This document shows positions 57,151 through 64,000 of a DNA stretch of 64,000 bases, one piece after another. The notes beneath the pieces are model-generated. The model saw nothing but the letters and a program-made list of their open reading frames with translations. It was not told the origin of the DNA and did not search any database. The stretch's first letter is position 1; the number at the start of each line of letters is the position of its first letter. The position numbers and the translations under genes were made by a program. The stretch comes from Caenispirillum bisanense (lineage in GTDB: Bacteria; Pseudomonadota; Alphaproteobacteria; Rhodospirillales; Rhodospirillaceae), in contig NZ_OCNJ01000002.1 in the NCBI RefSeq assembly GCF_900230255.1, positions 310,001-374,000 on the forward strand, read 5' to 3'.

Positions 57151-57190
57151 GAAAGGGCCGGCGGCGGGGGAACCCGCCGCCGGCCCTTTC
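57151..57190. terminator. Bidirectional terminator between secB and the DedA gene
   Basis: An 18-bp perfect inverted repeat (57151-57168 and 57173-57190) has a GGAA loop. The outer stem ends in GAAAGGG/CCCTTTC, giving short T-runs on both strands. It lies between the convergent secB and DedA genes. Confidence 0.85.
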
Positions 57191-57206
57191 CTGTTCAGCC
57201 GTTGCG

Positions 57207-57848
57207 TCAGCCGCTGCCGCTTCCCCCGCCCAGGAACACCTGCGCCGCCACGGCGACCGCCACCACGGCGGTCAGGCCGGCCGCCACCGGCACCTTGTGG
57301 CGGTGCCACAGGTCGAGCGCCCGCTGGCCGAACAGCTTCACCAGCAGCGCCAGTCCGAAGTAGCGGATGCCGCGGGCGAGCCCCGTCGCCAGCAGGAACA
57401 TCGGCAGGGAGTACTTCATGGCTCCCGCCGCCAGCATGGCCACCTGGAAGGGCACCGGCGTCACGCCGATGGCGAGCACGGCCCAGAAGCCGTTGCTGGA
57501 GAACCACTCCCGCGTGCTCTCGAACTGCTGCTGCCAGCCCAGGGTCTCGATCAGCCACGTGCCGGCCGAGGCGTAGAGGAAGTAGCCGATGGCGTAGCCG
57601 AAGGCGGCGCCGATCACCGAGCCCAGCGTCGTGACGAAGGCGATGCGCCACAGAATGTCCTGCCGCGCCAGCATGTAGGGGATCAGCACGATCTCGATGG
57701 CGAAGGGCAGCACCGTGCTTTCCAGGACCGAAAGAACGCCGATCATCCATAGGCCGGAGCGGCTCTGGGCCAGGCGTTTGGCGCACTGCCTCGGATGGCT
57801 GAGGGCGCAGCGGAGCTGGCCGGGCGGGGCGTCGTCGGTCTCGGTCAT
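57207..57848 (-). CDS. DedA/VTT family membrane protein (YqaA type)
   Basis: 213 aa. VTT core: VLESTVLPFAIEIVLIPYMLARQ, TLGSVIGAAFGYAIGYFLY and the reentrant segment VTPVPFQVAMLAAGAMKYSLPMFLLATGLARGIRYF. DedA/VTT proteins scramble or transport lipids across membranes. It diverges from the phospholipase D gene with only 41 bases between starts. Confidence 0.88.
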   Translation of the reverse strand: MTETDDAPPGQLRCALSHPRQCAKRLAQSRSGLWMIGVLSVLESTVLPFAIEIVLIPYMLARQDILWRIAFVTTLGSVIGAAFGYAIGYFLYASAGTWLIETLGWQQQFESTREWFSSNGFWAVLAIGVTPVPFQVAMLAAGAMKYSLPMFLLATGLARGIRYFGLALLVKLFGQRALDLWHRHKVPVAAGLTAVVAVAVAAQVFLGGGSGSG

Positions 57849-57889
57849 GCGGCTTCAACGCCTGCAGCCGCTTGTGCGTTGGGTGGGGC

Positions 57890-59407
57890 ATGACGCTGCC
57901 CGACACCCCTGCCCGCCGCATCGAACCGGAGCCCGACCCGCCTTTGCTGGAGCCGGGCGAGACCTGCTGGCGGCTCGCCGAGACCCGCCGGTTCGGCGTC
58001 ATCGTCGACTGCGAGGACTACTTCGCCGCCTTCCGTCAGGCCTGCCTGGAGGCGCGGCGGCGCATCTTCCTCATCGGCTGGGACTTCGACACCCGTATCC
58101 GCCTGCTGACGAAGAACCCGCGCGACGGCTGGCCGGTGAAGGTCGGGCCGTTCCTGTCGGAACTGGTGCGCCGGCGGCCGGAGCTGGAGCTGTTCATCCT
58201 CAAGTGGGACGTCGCCTTCTTCACCATGATCCGGCAGAACCCGTGGCCGATCCGCGCCATCAAGTGGAAGCTGCACGACCGCGTCCACTTCAAGCTGGAC
58301 GGCGAGCATCCCTTCGGATCGTGCCACCACCAGAAGATCGTCTGCATCGACGACCGGCTGGCGCTGACCGGCGCCATAGACATCACCCGCGAGCGCTGGG
58401 ACACGCGCGCCCACCGCGACAACGACCACCACCGCATCACCCCCGGCGGCCGCCGCTACATGCCGCACCACGACGTCGCCCTGGCGCTGGATGGCGACGC
58501 GGCCGGCACCCTCGGGCAGCTGTGCCGCGACCGCTGGCGCCGCGCCACGGGCGAACATCTGGAGCCGGTGGATCCGCCGGCGTCCGACGAGGACGAGGTG
58601 GCGTGGCCGGCTGCGGCGCCGTGCGACGGCCACGCCTTGCAGGTCGGCATCGCCCGCACCCTGCCGCCCTTCGAGGACCAGCCGGGCATCTTCGAGATCG
58701 AGAAGCTGTACCTGCGCGCCGTCCGCAAGGCGCGCCGGCTGATCTACCTGGAGAACCAGTATTTCGCCAGCCGCGCCGTGGTGCGCGCCCTGGTCGAGCG
58801 CCTGCGCGAGCCCGACCCGCCCGAGGTGGTGGTGGTCAATCCCAAGGAGGCGGCCGGTTGGCTGGAGCAGTCCACCATGGACACCGCCCGCATCCGCGCC
58901 GTCGCCGCCTGCCGCGCCGCCGACCACTGCGGTCGCTTCCGCATCTACTGCCCGGTGACCAGGAAGGGCCGGCCCATCTACGTCCACGCCAAGGTGACCA
59001 TCGTCGACGACCTGTTCCTGAAGATCGGCTCGGCGAACATCAACAATCGCTCGCTCGGCTTCGACAGCGAGTGCGACGTGGCGGTGGCGCCGCGGCCGGA
59101 GGAGGACGGGACGCGCGCCATGATCCGCGGCCGCATGCTCGACCTGCTGGCCGAGCACCTGGACGTGGACGAAGCCGCCCTGCGCAGCCGCATCGACGCC
59201 GAGGACGGCCGCATCATCCCCGCCATCGAAAGCCTGCGCACCGAACGCGGCCGCACGCTGGTGCCGCTGGAGGTCGAGACGCCGGAGGATATGGACGGCT
59301 TCGATGAGTTCGTCGTCGACAGCCAGCTCGCCGACCCGGAGCGCCCGGAAAAGCCCTGGCGCCGCCTGCGTGCCAAGGCGAGGGGCCTGCTGACGCTGAG
59401 GTGGTGA
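57890..59407 (+). CDS. Phospholipase D family protein
   Basis: 505 aa from the ATG at 57890. Two HKD motifs: HHQKIVCIDDRLALTGAID (first) and HAKVTIVDDLFLKIGSANINNRS (second), each H-x-K-x4-D. ETCWRLAETRRFGVIVDCEDYFAAF and LIYLENQYFASRAVVRAL are typical of the bacterial PLD group. It would hydrolyse or transphosphatidylate phospholipids. No signal peptide is seen. It is divergent from the DedA gene. Confidence 0.9.
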   Translation: MTLPDTPARRIEPEPDPPLLEPGETCWRLAETRRFGVIVDCEDYFAAFRQACLEARRRIFLIGWDFDTRIRLLTKNPRDGWPVKVGPFLSELVRRRPELELFILKWDVAFFTMIRQNPWPIRAIKWKLHDRVHFKLDGEHPFGSCHHQKIVCIDDRLALTGAIDITRERWDTRAHRDNDHHRITPGGRRYMPHHDVALALDGDAAGTLGQLCRDRWRRATGEHLEPVDPPASDEDEVAWPAAAPCDGHALQVGIARTLPPFEDQPGIFEIEKLYLRAVRKARRLIYLENQYFASRAVVRALVERLREPDPPEVVVVNPKEAAGWLEQSTMDTARIRAVAACRAADHCGRFRIYCPVTRKGRPIYVHAKVTIVDDLFLKIGSANINNRSLGFDSECDVAVAPRPEEDGTRAMIRGRMLDLLAEHLDVDEAALRSRIDAEDGRIIPAIESLRTERGRTLVPLEVETPEDMDGFDEFVVDSQLADPERPEKPWRRLRAKARGLLTLRW

Positions 59408-59447
59408 GGGAGGGGGCGGGCGCTCTTGCGGATGTCCCCTCGTGAGT

Positions 59448-59563
59448 GTCATGCGCGGACTTGATCCGCGCATCCACGGCTCCCCTGTCGGCTGCCGTGG
59501 AGGGCGGTGCCAACGGCCGCCGGCGTGCACGCCGTGGATGGCCGGGTCGAGCCCGGCCATGAC
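59448..59563. repeat. 116-bp palindromic intergenic repeat, copy 1
   Basis: It starts GTCATGCGCGGACTTGATCC and ends in GCCCGGCCATGAC. Internal hairpins include GCGCGGA/TCCGCGC and GGCCGGG/CCCGGCC, and ATCCACGGC pairs at long range with GCCGTGGAT. The gene-free gap 59408-59736 contains only this and the second copy; short open frames in it are not genes. Confidence 0.9.
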
Positions 59564-59595
59564 AGTTTATGCGGCTGTTTCAGGCCTAAACCCTT

Positions 59596-59711
59596 GTCAT
59601 GCGCGGACTTGATCCGCGCATCCACGGCTCCCCTGGCGGGCGCCGTGGAGGGCGGTGCCAACGGCCGCCGCCGTGCACGCCGTAGATGGCCGGGTCGAGC
59701 CCGGCCATGAC
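59596..59711. repeat. 116-bp palindromic intergenic repeat, copy 2
   Basis: It is the same length and direction as copy 1, with about six substitutions (for example CTGGCGGGCGCC for CTGTCGGCTGCC, and GTAGATGG for GTGGATGG), and a 32-base spacer between the copies. Similar dyad elements with GGCCGGGTCGAGCCCGGCC cores are scattered in many alphaproteobacterial genomes. Confidence 0.9.
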
Positions 59712-59736
59712 ACCATCACCCGCCCTCCGCCGCCCC

Positions 59737-60135
59737 TTAGCCCACCGTGTGCCCCGCGGCCCGCCAGGCGTCGGCGGCGGCGGTGGCGTTTTCCTGTTTC
59801 ACCAGGATCCAGTCGGTGTCGAAGGTCGACAGGACGAACAGCCCCACCCCCGCCTCCGCCAGCGGGCGCGCCAGGTCGGCGACGACGCCCGTCACGTCGA
59901 AGGCAAAGGGGCCCTGCACCTCGAACACCGCCCACGGACCGTCCACCCGCAGGCCCTCCGTCGGCGGGGCGGCCGCGGCGGCAGTGTGGTCGCAGACGAT
60001 GGACAGTTCCGCCGGCGTCCTGGTGACGCTGGCGAACAGGCCGGCGCGGGCCCAGGCGGGCTCGGCTGCGTCCGGCGGCAGGCGGCAGACGGCGAGCGCC
60101 ACCGGCCGGCGGGTGAGGGTGAAGCGGCGGCTCAT
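59737..60135 (-). CDS. ACT-domain (CASTOR/ACT_7-like) protein
   Basis: 132 aa. It shows two ACT-like halves: LFASVTRTPAELSIVCDHTA and FAFDVTGVVADLARPLAEAGVGLFVLSTFDTDWILVKQE. Such proteins bind amino acids as regulators or sensors. It lies just after the threonine aldolase gene on the same strand (28 bases), so it may sense an amino acid tied to that enzyme. This is inference. Confidence 0.85.
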   Translation of the reverse strand: MSRRFTLTRRPVALAVCRLPPDAAEPAWARAGLFASVTRTPAELSIVCDHTAAAAAPPTEGLRVDGPWAVFEVQGPFAFDVTGVVADLARPLAEAGVGLFVLSTFDTDWILVKQENATAAADAWRAAGHTVG

Positions 60136-60163
60136 GGGGCGGTCTCCGGGCAGGGGGCTCCGG

Positions 60164-61201
60164 TCAGGCGGCGCGGCCGGCGACGACGGCGATCAGGCGC
60201 TCCACGTCGGCCATGTCGGTGTTCCAGGCGCAGACCATGCGCACTGCATCCGTGCCCAGATCGGGCCAGGGGATGACCACGAAGCCCGCATCCTTCACCC
60301 GCGCCTGGGTGGCCGGCGGCAGGTGGGCGAAGATCTCGTTGGCCTGCACCGGGTGGGCGAGATCGACGCAGGCGGCGCTCAGGCCCTCGGCCAGGCGGCG
60401 GGCGCAGGCGTTGGCGTGGCGGGCGTTGGCGAGCCACAGGTCGTCGGCGAGATAAGCCTCCAACTGCGCCGACACGAAGCGCATCTTGGAGAACAGGTGT
60501 CCGGCGCGCTTGCGGCGATAGACGAAGTCGCGGGCCAGCGCCGGGTCGAAGAACACCACCGCCTCCGCCGCCCAGCAGCCGTTCTTGGTGGCGCCGAAGG
60601 ACAGCATGTCGACGCCCGCCTTCCACGTCACCTCCGCCGGCGGCACGTCGAGGGCGGCGACGGCATTGCCGAAGCGGGCGCCGTCCATGTGCAGCGGCAG
60701 GCCGTTGCGGCGGCAGCACTCGGCGATGGCGGCGACCTCGGCGACGGAATAGACGGTGCCCGCCTCGGTCGCCTGGGTGATGGTGACGGCGGCCGGCTGC
60801 ACGCGGTGGACGTCGCGGACGCCGGCGTGGTCGATGGCGGCCTGGATGGTCTGCGGCGTCAGCTTGCCGTCCGTACCCGCCAGCGGCACCAGCTTGGCGC
60901 CGCCGGTGAACATTTCGGGCGCGCCGCATTCGTCCACATGGACATGGGCGTCGGCGTGGCACAGCACGCTGCCGTAGGGCGGCACCACGGTGGCCAGCGC
61001 CAGCGCGTTGGCGGCGGTGCCGGTGGCGACGGGGAAGGCGAGCAGGTCGGGCTTCTCGAAGACCTCGCGCAGGCGGTCCTGCACCCGGGCGGTCCAGTCG
61101 TCGCCGCCGTAGGGCGTGGCCGATCCCGCGGCGGCGGCACTCAGCGCCTCCATCACCTTGGGGTGCGCGCCGGTGACGTTGTCGCTGCCGAAATTGCTCA
61201 C
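60164..61201 (-). CDS. Low-specificity threonine aldolase
   Basis: 345 aa from a GTG with GGAGGA upstream. Fold-type I PLP enzyme: NFGSDNVTGAHPKVMEAL, CHADAHVHVDECGAPE, LHMDGARFGNAVAAL, and PLP-lysine FGATKNGC. It cleaves threonine or allothreonine to glycine and acetaldehyde. It is divergent from the amino acid ABC operon. Confidence 0.93.
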   Translation of the reverse strand: MSNFGSDNVTGAHPKVMEALSAAAAGSATPYGGDDWTARVQDRLREVFEKPDLLAFPVATGTAANALALATVVPPYGSVLCHADAHVHVDECGAPEMFTGGAKLVPLAGTDGKLTPQTIQAAIDHAGVRDVHRVQPAAVTITQATEAGTVYSVAEVAAIAECCRRNGLPLHMDGARFGNAVAALDVPPAEVTWKAGVDMLSFGATKNGCWAAEAVVFFDPALARDFVYRRKRAGHLFSKMRFVSAQLEAYLADDLWLANARHANACARRLAEGLSAACVDLAHPVQANEIFAHLPPATQARVKDAGFVVIPWPDLGTDAVRMVCAWNTDMADVERLIAVVAGRAA

Positions 61202-61344
61202 CGCTGTCCTCCGCTTCCTGGCCTTTGGTACGAGCCGCTTGAACGCTCGTAAAATCTTGACACTTCTTCGTGCATGGCGGGAAACTATGCCGCCTCGACC
61301 GGGTTTCACAACCCGAATCACCAAACAAGGGAGTCGGCAACTAC

Positions 61345-62151
61345 GTGAGCGACGTGAGCTTGGCCAAGGCCCCCGCCGGGGACGCGGCGCCGACCCTCCA
61401 GGTGCTCGACATCCACAAGCGGTATGGCGGGTTGGAGGTGCTGAAGGGGATCTCGCTCGAGGCACGCGACGGCGACGTGATCTCCATCATCGGATCGTCC
61501 GGGTCCGGCAAGAGCACCTTCCTGCGCTGCATCAACTTCCTCGAAACCCCCGACGCCGGCGCGGTGAAGATCGGCGGCGAGGAAATCCGCGTGCGCCAGG
61601 ACCGCAAGGGCAATCCGCGCATCGCCAGCCACCGCCAGATCGAGCGGCTGCGCGCCCGCGTCGGCATGGTGTTCCAGAGCTTCAACCTGTGGCCGCACCT
61701 GACCGTGCTGCAGAACGTGATGGAAGCGCCGGTCCACGTGCTCGGCCAGAACAAGGCCGAGGTGCGCGAGCGGGCGGAGGCCCTGCTCGCCAAGGTCGGC
61801 CTCGCCGAGCGCCGCGACTACTACCCCAACCACCTGTCGGGCGGCCAGCAGCAGCGCGCCGCCATCGCCCGCGCCCTGTGCATGGAGCCGCAGGTGATCC
61901 TGTTCGACGAGCCGACCTCGGCCCTCGACCCGGAACTGGTGGTGGAAGTGCTCGGCGTCATCCGCAATCTGGCGGAGGAAGGGCGCACCATGCTCATCGT
62001 CACCCACGAAATGGCCTTCGCCCGCGACGTCTCCAGCCAGGTGATGTTCCTCCACCAGGGCCGCACCGAGGAGCAGGGGCCGCCGTCCAAGCTGTTCACC
62101 GACCCCGACAGCCAGCGGCTGCGCCAGTTCCTGGCCAGCCACCTGCACTGA
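61345..62151 (+). CDS. Polar amino acid ABC transporter ATP-binding protein
   Basis: 268 aa from the GTG at 61345; a second GTG three codons later is possible. GSSGSGKSTFLRCINFLE (Walker A), LSGGQQQRAAIARAL (signature), VILFDEPTSALDPE (Walker B) and the IVTHEM switch are intact. HisP/GlnQ group. It leads ATPase-binding protein-permease-permease. Confidence 0.93.
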   Translation: MSDVSLAKAPAGDAAPTLQVLDIHKRYGGLEVLKGISLEARDGDVISIIGSSGSGKSTFLRCINFLETPDAGAVKIGGEEIRVRQDRKGNPRIASHRQIERLRARVGMVFQSFNLWPHLTVLQNVMEAPVHVLGQNKAEVRERAEALLAKVGLAERRDYYPNHLSGGQQQRAAIARALCMEPQVILFDEPTSALDPELVVEVLGVIRNLAEEGRTMLIVTHEMAFARDVSSQVMFLHQGRTEEQGPPSKLFTDPDSQRLRQFLASHLH

Positions 62152-62215
62152 GCCGTCGGCAAGCAAGACGAACCGATCTGGCCCCGCCGCCTGGGGCCGC
62201 AACAGGGAGCACATC

Positions 62216-62977
62216 ATGAGCTTCAAGAAGACCCTCGCCGCCACCGCCGCCGCGGTCGTGATCGCCGCCGCCTCGGCCTCCTCGGCCTGGGCGGCCGACA
62301 AGATCCGCATCGCGACGGAGGGCGCCTTCCCGCCGTTCAACACCATCGACGAGTCGGGCAAGCTCGGCGGCTTCGACGTCGACGTCGCCAACGCGCTGTG
62401 CGCCGAGATGAAGGCCGAGTGCGAGATCGTGGCGCAGGATTGGGACGGCATCATCCCCGGCCTGCTCGCCAAGAAGTACGACGCCATCATCGCCAGCATG
62501 TCGATCACCGACGAGCGCAAGAAGGCCGTCGACTTCACCGACAAGTATTACAGCAACAAGCTGCAGTACGTCGCCCCCAAGGGCAAGGAGTTCGACACCT
62601 CCGCCGCCGCGCTGAAGGGCAAGACCATCGGTGCGCAGCGCGCCACCATCTCCGCCCAGTGGCTGGAAGAGAACGTGCCGGGCGTCGACATCAAGCTGTA
62701 CGGCACCCAGGAAGAGGCCTTCCTCGACCTCGCCTCGGGCCGCCTCGACGGCGTGCTGAACGACGTCTACGTCACCTACGACTGGCTGCAGACCGACGAC
62801 GGCGCCAAGTTCGAGTTCAAGGGCCAGCCGGTCTACGACGACGACGAGATCGGCATCGCCATCCGCAAGGGTGACGACGAACTGCGCGAGAAGATGAACA
62901 AGGCGCTGGCCGCCATCCGCGAGAACGGCACCTACGCCGAGATCAACAAGAAGTACTTCCCGTTCGACATCTATTGA
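62216..62977 (+). CDS. Basic/polar amino acid ABC transporter substrate-binding protein
   Basis: 253 aa. The signal peptide ends SASSAWAAD. The mature part is SBP_bac_3: IRIATEGAFPPFNTIDESGKLGGFDVDVANAL, DWDGIIPGLLAKKYDAIIASMSITDERK, and the tail TYAEINKKYFPFDIY. The residues resemble lysine/arginine/ornithine or octopine binders, but the ligand is not fixed by sequence. Confidence 0.93.
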   Translation: MSFKKTLAATAAAVVIAAASASSAWAADKIRIATEGAFPPFNTIDESGKLGGFDVDVANALCAEMKAECEIVAQDWDGIIPGLLAKKYDAIIASMSITDERKKAVDFTDKYYSNKLQYVAPKGKEFDTSAAALKGKTIGAQRATISAQWLEENVPGVDIKLYGTQEEAFLDLASGRLDGVLNDVYVTYDWLQTDDGAKFEFKGQPVYDDDEIGIAIRKGDDELREKMNKALAAIRENGTYAEINKKYFPFDIY

Positions 62978-63023
62978 TCGGGTGACGACGCGCGCGGGCG
63001 GCGGGTGCGGCAACGCGCCGGCC

Positions 63024-63066
63024 GCCCGTCGCCATTGGCCCGCGGCCTCGTCCGCGGGCGACGGGC
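63024..63066 (+). other. Nested hairpin between binding protein and permease
   Basis: GCCCGTCGCC/GGCGACGGGC (63024-63033 and 63057-63066) encloses CCCGCGG/CCGCGGG (63039-63045 and 63052-63058). The arms overlap by two bases, so the two stems are alternatives or partly merged. Such hairpins commonly stabilise the abundant binding-protein message. Confidence 0.6.
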
Positions 63067-63084
63067 AGGGGGAACGGTGAAGCC

Positions 63085-63759
63085 ATGTTGCAGGGGTTCC
63101 TGCCGCAGTTGCTGTCGGGGCTGTGGGTGACGGTGCAGTTGGCGCTCGGCGCCGTCTGCGTCGGGCTGGTGCTCGGCATCGCCGGCGCGGCCATGAAACT
63201 GTCGCCGCTCGCGCCCGTGCGCTGGGTGGCGGAAACCTACACGGCCATCTTCCGCGGCCTGCCCGAGCTGCTCACCGTCCTGCTGGTCTATTTCGGCGGC
63301 ACGGTGCTGATGACGGCCATCATCGGCGACTATTTCGAGGTCTCGGCCTACGGTGCCGGCGTCGCCGCCCTCGGCATCACCTTCGGCGCCTATGCGACGG
63401 AAGTGTTCCGCGGCGCCATCCTCGCCGTGCCCAAGGGGCAGGTGGAGGCGGCGCACGCCTTCGGCATGAGCAAGCTGCTGGCCTTCCGCCGCGTCGTGCT
63501 GCCGCAGGTGTGGCGCATCGCCCTGCCGGGCCTCGGCAATCTGTTCCTGGTGCTGCTGAAGGACACCGCATTGGTGTCGGTGGTGGGCCTGGAAGACCTC
63601 ATGCGCGAAGCCGACATCGCCTCGCGCTACACCAAGGAACCGTTCACCTTCTACATGGCGGCTGCCTTCCTGTACCTCGGGCTGACGGTGGTCACCATGG
63701 CGGTCCTGCACGTGCTGGAAACCCGCGCCAACCGCGGCCAGCGCCGCGCCGCCGGCTGA
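63085..63759 (+). CDS. Polar amino acid ABC transporter permease (HisQ type)
   Basis: 224 aa. GLWVTVQLALGAVCVGLVLG, YTAIFRGLPELLTVLLVYF, the EAA loop EAAHAFGMSKLLAFRRVVLPQVWRIALPGLGNLFLVLLKDTAL. It pairs with the permease that follows, with a 16-base gap. Confidence 0.93.
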   Translation: MLQGFLPQLLSGLWVTVQLALGAVCVGLVLGIAGAAMKLSPLAPVRWVAETYTAIFRGLPELLTVLLVYFGGTVLMTAIIGDYFEVSAYGAGVAALGITFGAYATEVFRGAILAVPKGQVEAAHAFGMSKLLAFRRVVLPQVWRIALPGLGNLFLVLLKDTALVSVVGLEDLMREADIASRYTKEPFTFYMAAAFLYLGLTVVTMAVLHVLETRANRGQRRAAG

Positions 63760-63775
63760 GGGGAGGGCCGCACCC

Positions 63776-64000
63776 ATGGACATGCAGGTCTTCCTCGCCG
63801 CCTTCCCCGAGCTGATGAAGGGCGCTTGGCTGACGCTCCAGCTGGTCGGCGTCGCCATCGTCATCGGCTTCGCCATCGCCTTGCCGGTGGCGTTGCTGCG
63901 GGTCAGCGCCAACCCGCTGGTGCGGGCGGTGCCGTTTGCCTACATCTTCTTCTTCCGCGGCACGCCGCTGCTGGTGCAGATCTTCCTGGTCTACTACGGC
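63776..64000 (+). CDS. Polar amino acid ABC transporter permease (HisM type, 3' partial)
   Basis: It starts MDMQVFLAAFPELMKGAWLT and is open through the right edge, 75 codons in. GAWLTLQLVGVAIVIGFAIA and FFFRGTPLLVQIFLVYYG match the second membrane subunit of the importer. The EAA loop is outside the window. Confidence 0.88.
   Translation, partial: MDMQVFLAAFPELMKGAWLTLQLVGVAIVIGFAIALPVALLRVSANPLVRAVPFAYIFFFRGTPLLVQIFLVYYG

Noticed and set aside
59449-59711. Short open frames in the 59.4-59.7 kb gap
   Set aside because: They run through the two palindromic repeats, have repeated composition and no RBS or conserved motif.

Overview
The window is very GC-rich chromosomal DNA from an alphaproteobacterium, most likely a Rhodospirillales-type organism; the genus cannot be fixed from the sequence alone. 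The assignment rests on gene content and order. There is an atpHAGDC operon without atpB/E/F, preceded by priA with the fsa-DUF484-xerC run diverging from it. There is also the cluster Tim44-like protein, mltA and smr, facing fxsA-secB. Coding density is high and strong third-position GC bias makes most long antisense frames spurious. I saw no insertion sequence, prophage, rRNA, tRNA or CRISPR array.

Layout. 0-5 kb: end of a sodium-pump decarboxylase beta subunit, a nucleoside deoxyribosyltransferase, an AraC/GyrI-type regulator, gamma-glutamyltransferase and xanthine phosphoribosyltransferase. 5.0-7.7 kb: a ParDE-like toxin-antitoxin pair with its own promoter, panB-panC and a solitary ccoS. 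7.8-14.8 kb: two divergent AraC regulators, an orphan moaE, a GbsR/MarR-type regulator coupled to a short-Q-loop cytochrome bd oxidase (cioAB), and an MFS transporter. 14.9-25.5 kb: small proteins, xerC, DUF484, fsa, priA and ATP synthase F1, closed by a strong terminator. 25.6-33.8 kb: DUF302, a di-iron ferritin-like protein, a GGDEF-EAL protein coupled to a periplasmic BMP-family binding protein, a macrodomain protein, ppa and murJ.

33.8-46.7 kb is the most accessory-looking part. It holds a thiosulfate/sulfur transport operon (YeeE, periplasmic rhodanese and a Cys-repeat secreted peptide), an MscS channel, a CBS protein, and a GntR regulator with an EctD-like dioxygenase and a DRL/homoserine-dehydrogenase-like oxidoreductase. 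It also holds the Anbu proteasome-like operon (ATP-grasp, alpha-E, Anbu) and an NsrR regulator facing a small membrane protein with an NsrR-like box. 46.7-57.2 kb: xth, an FAH-family hydrolase, lolA, an XRE gene bordered by a 25-bp tandem repeat, smr, a lactate-utilisation operon (lutA-lutB-membrane protein-lutC) inserted between smr and mltA, the Tim44-like gene, fxsA and secB. 57.2-64 kb: divergent DedA-family and phospholipase D genes, two copies of a 116-bp palindromic repeat, an ACT-domain protein, threonine aldolase, and a polar amino acid ABC importer running off the right edge.

The strongest candidates for something not well described are the BMP/GGDEF-EAL pair at 27.2-30.7 kb, read as a ligand-sensing c-di-GMP switch, and the Cys-repeat peptide in the sulfur operon at 33.8-36.3 kb. 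The NsrR-boxed small membrane protein at 45.9-46.2 kb and the Anbu operon without a transglutaminase come next.
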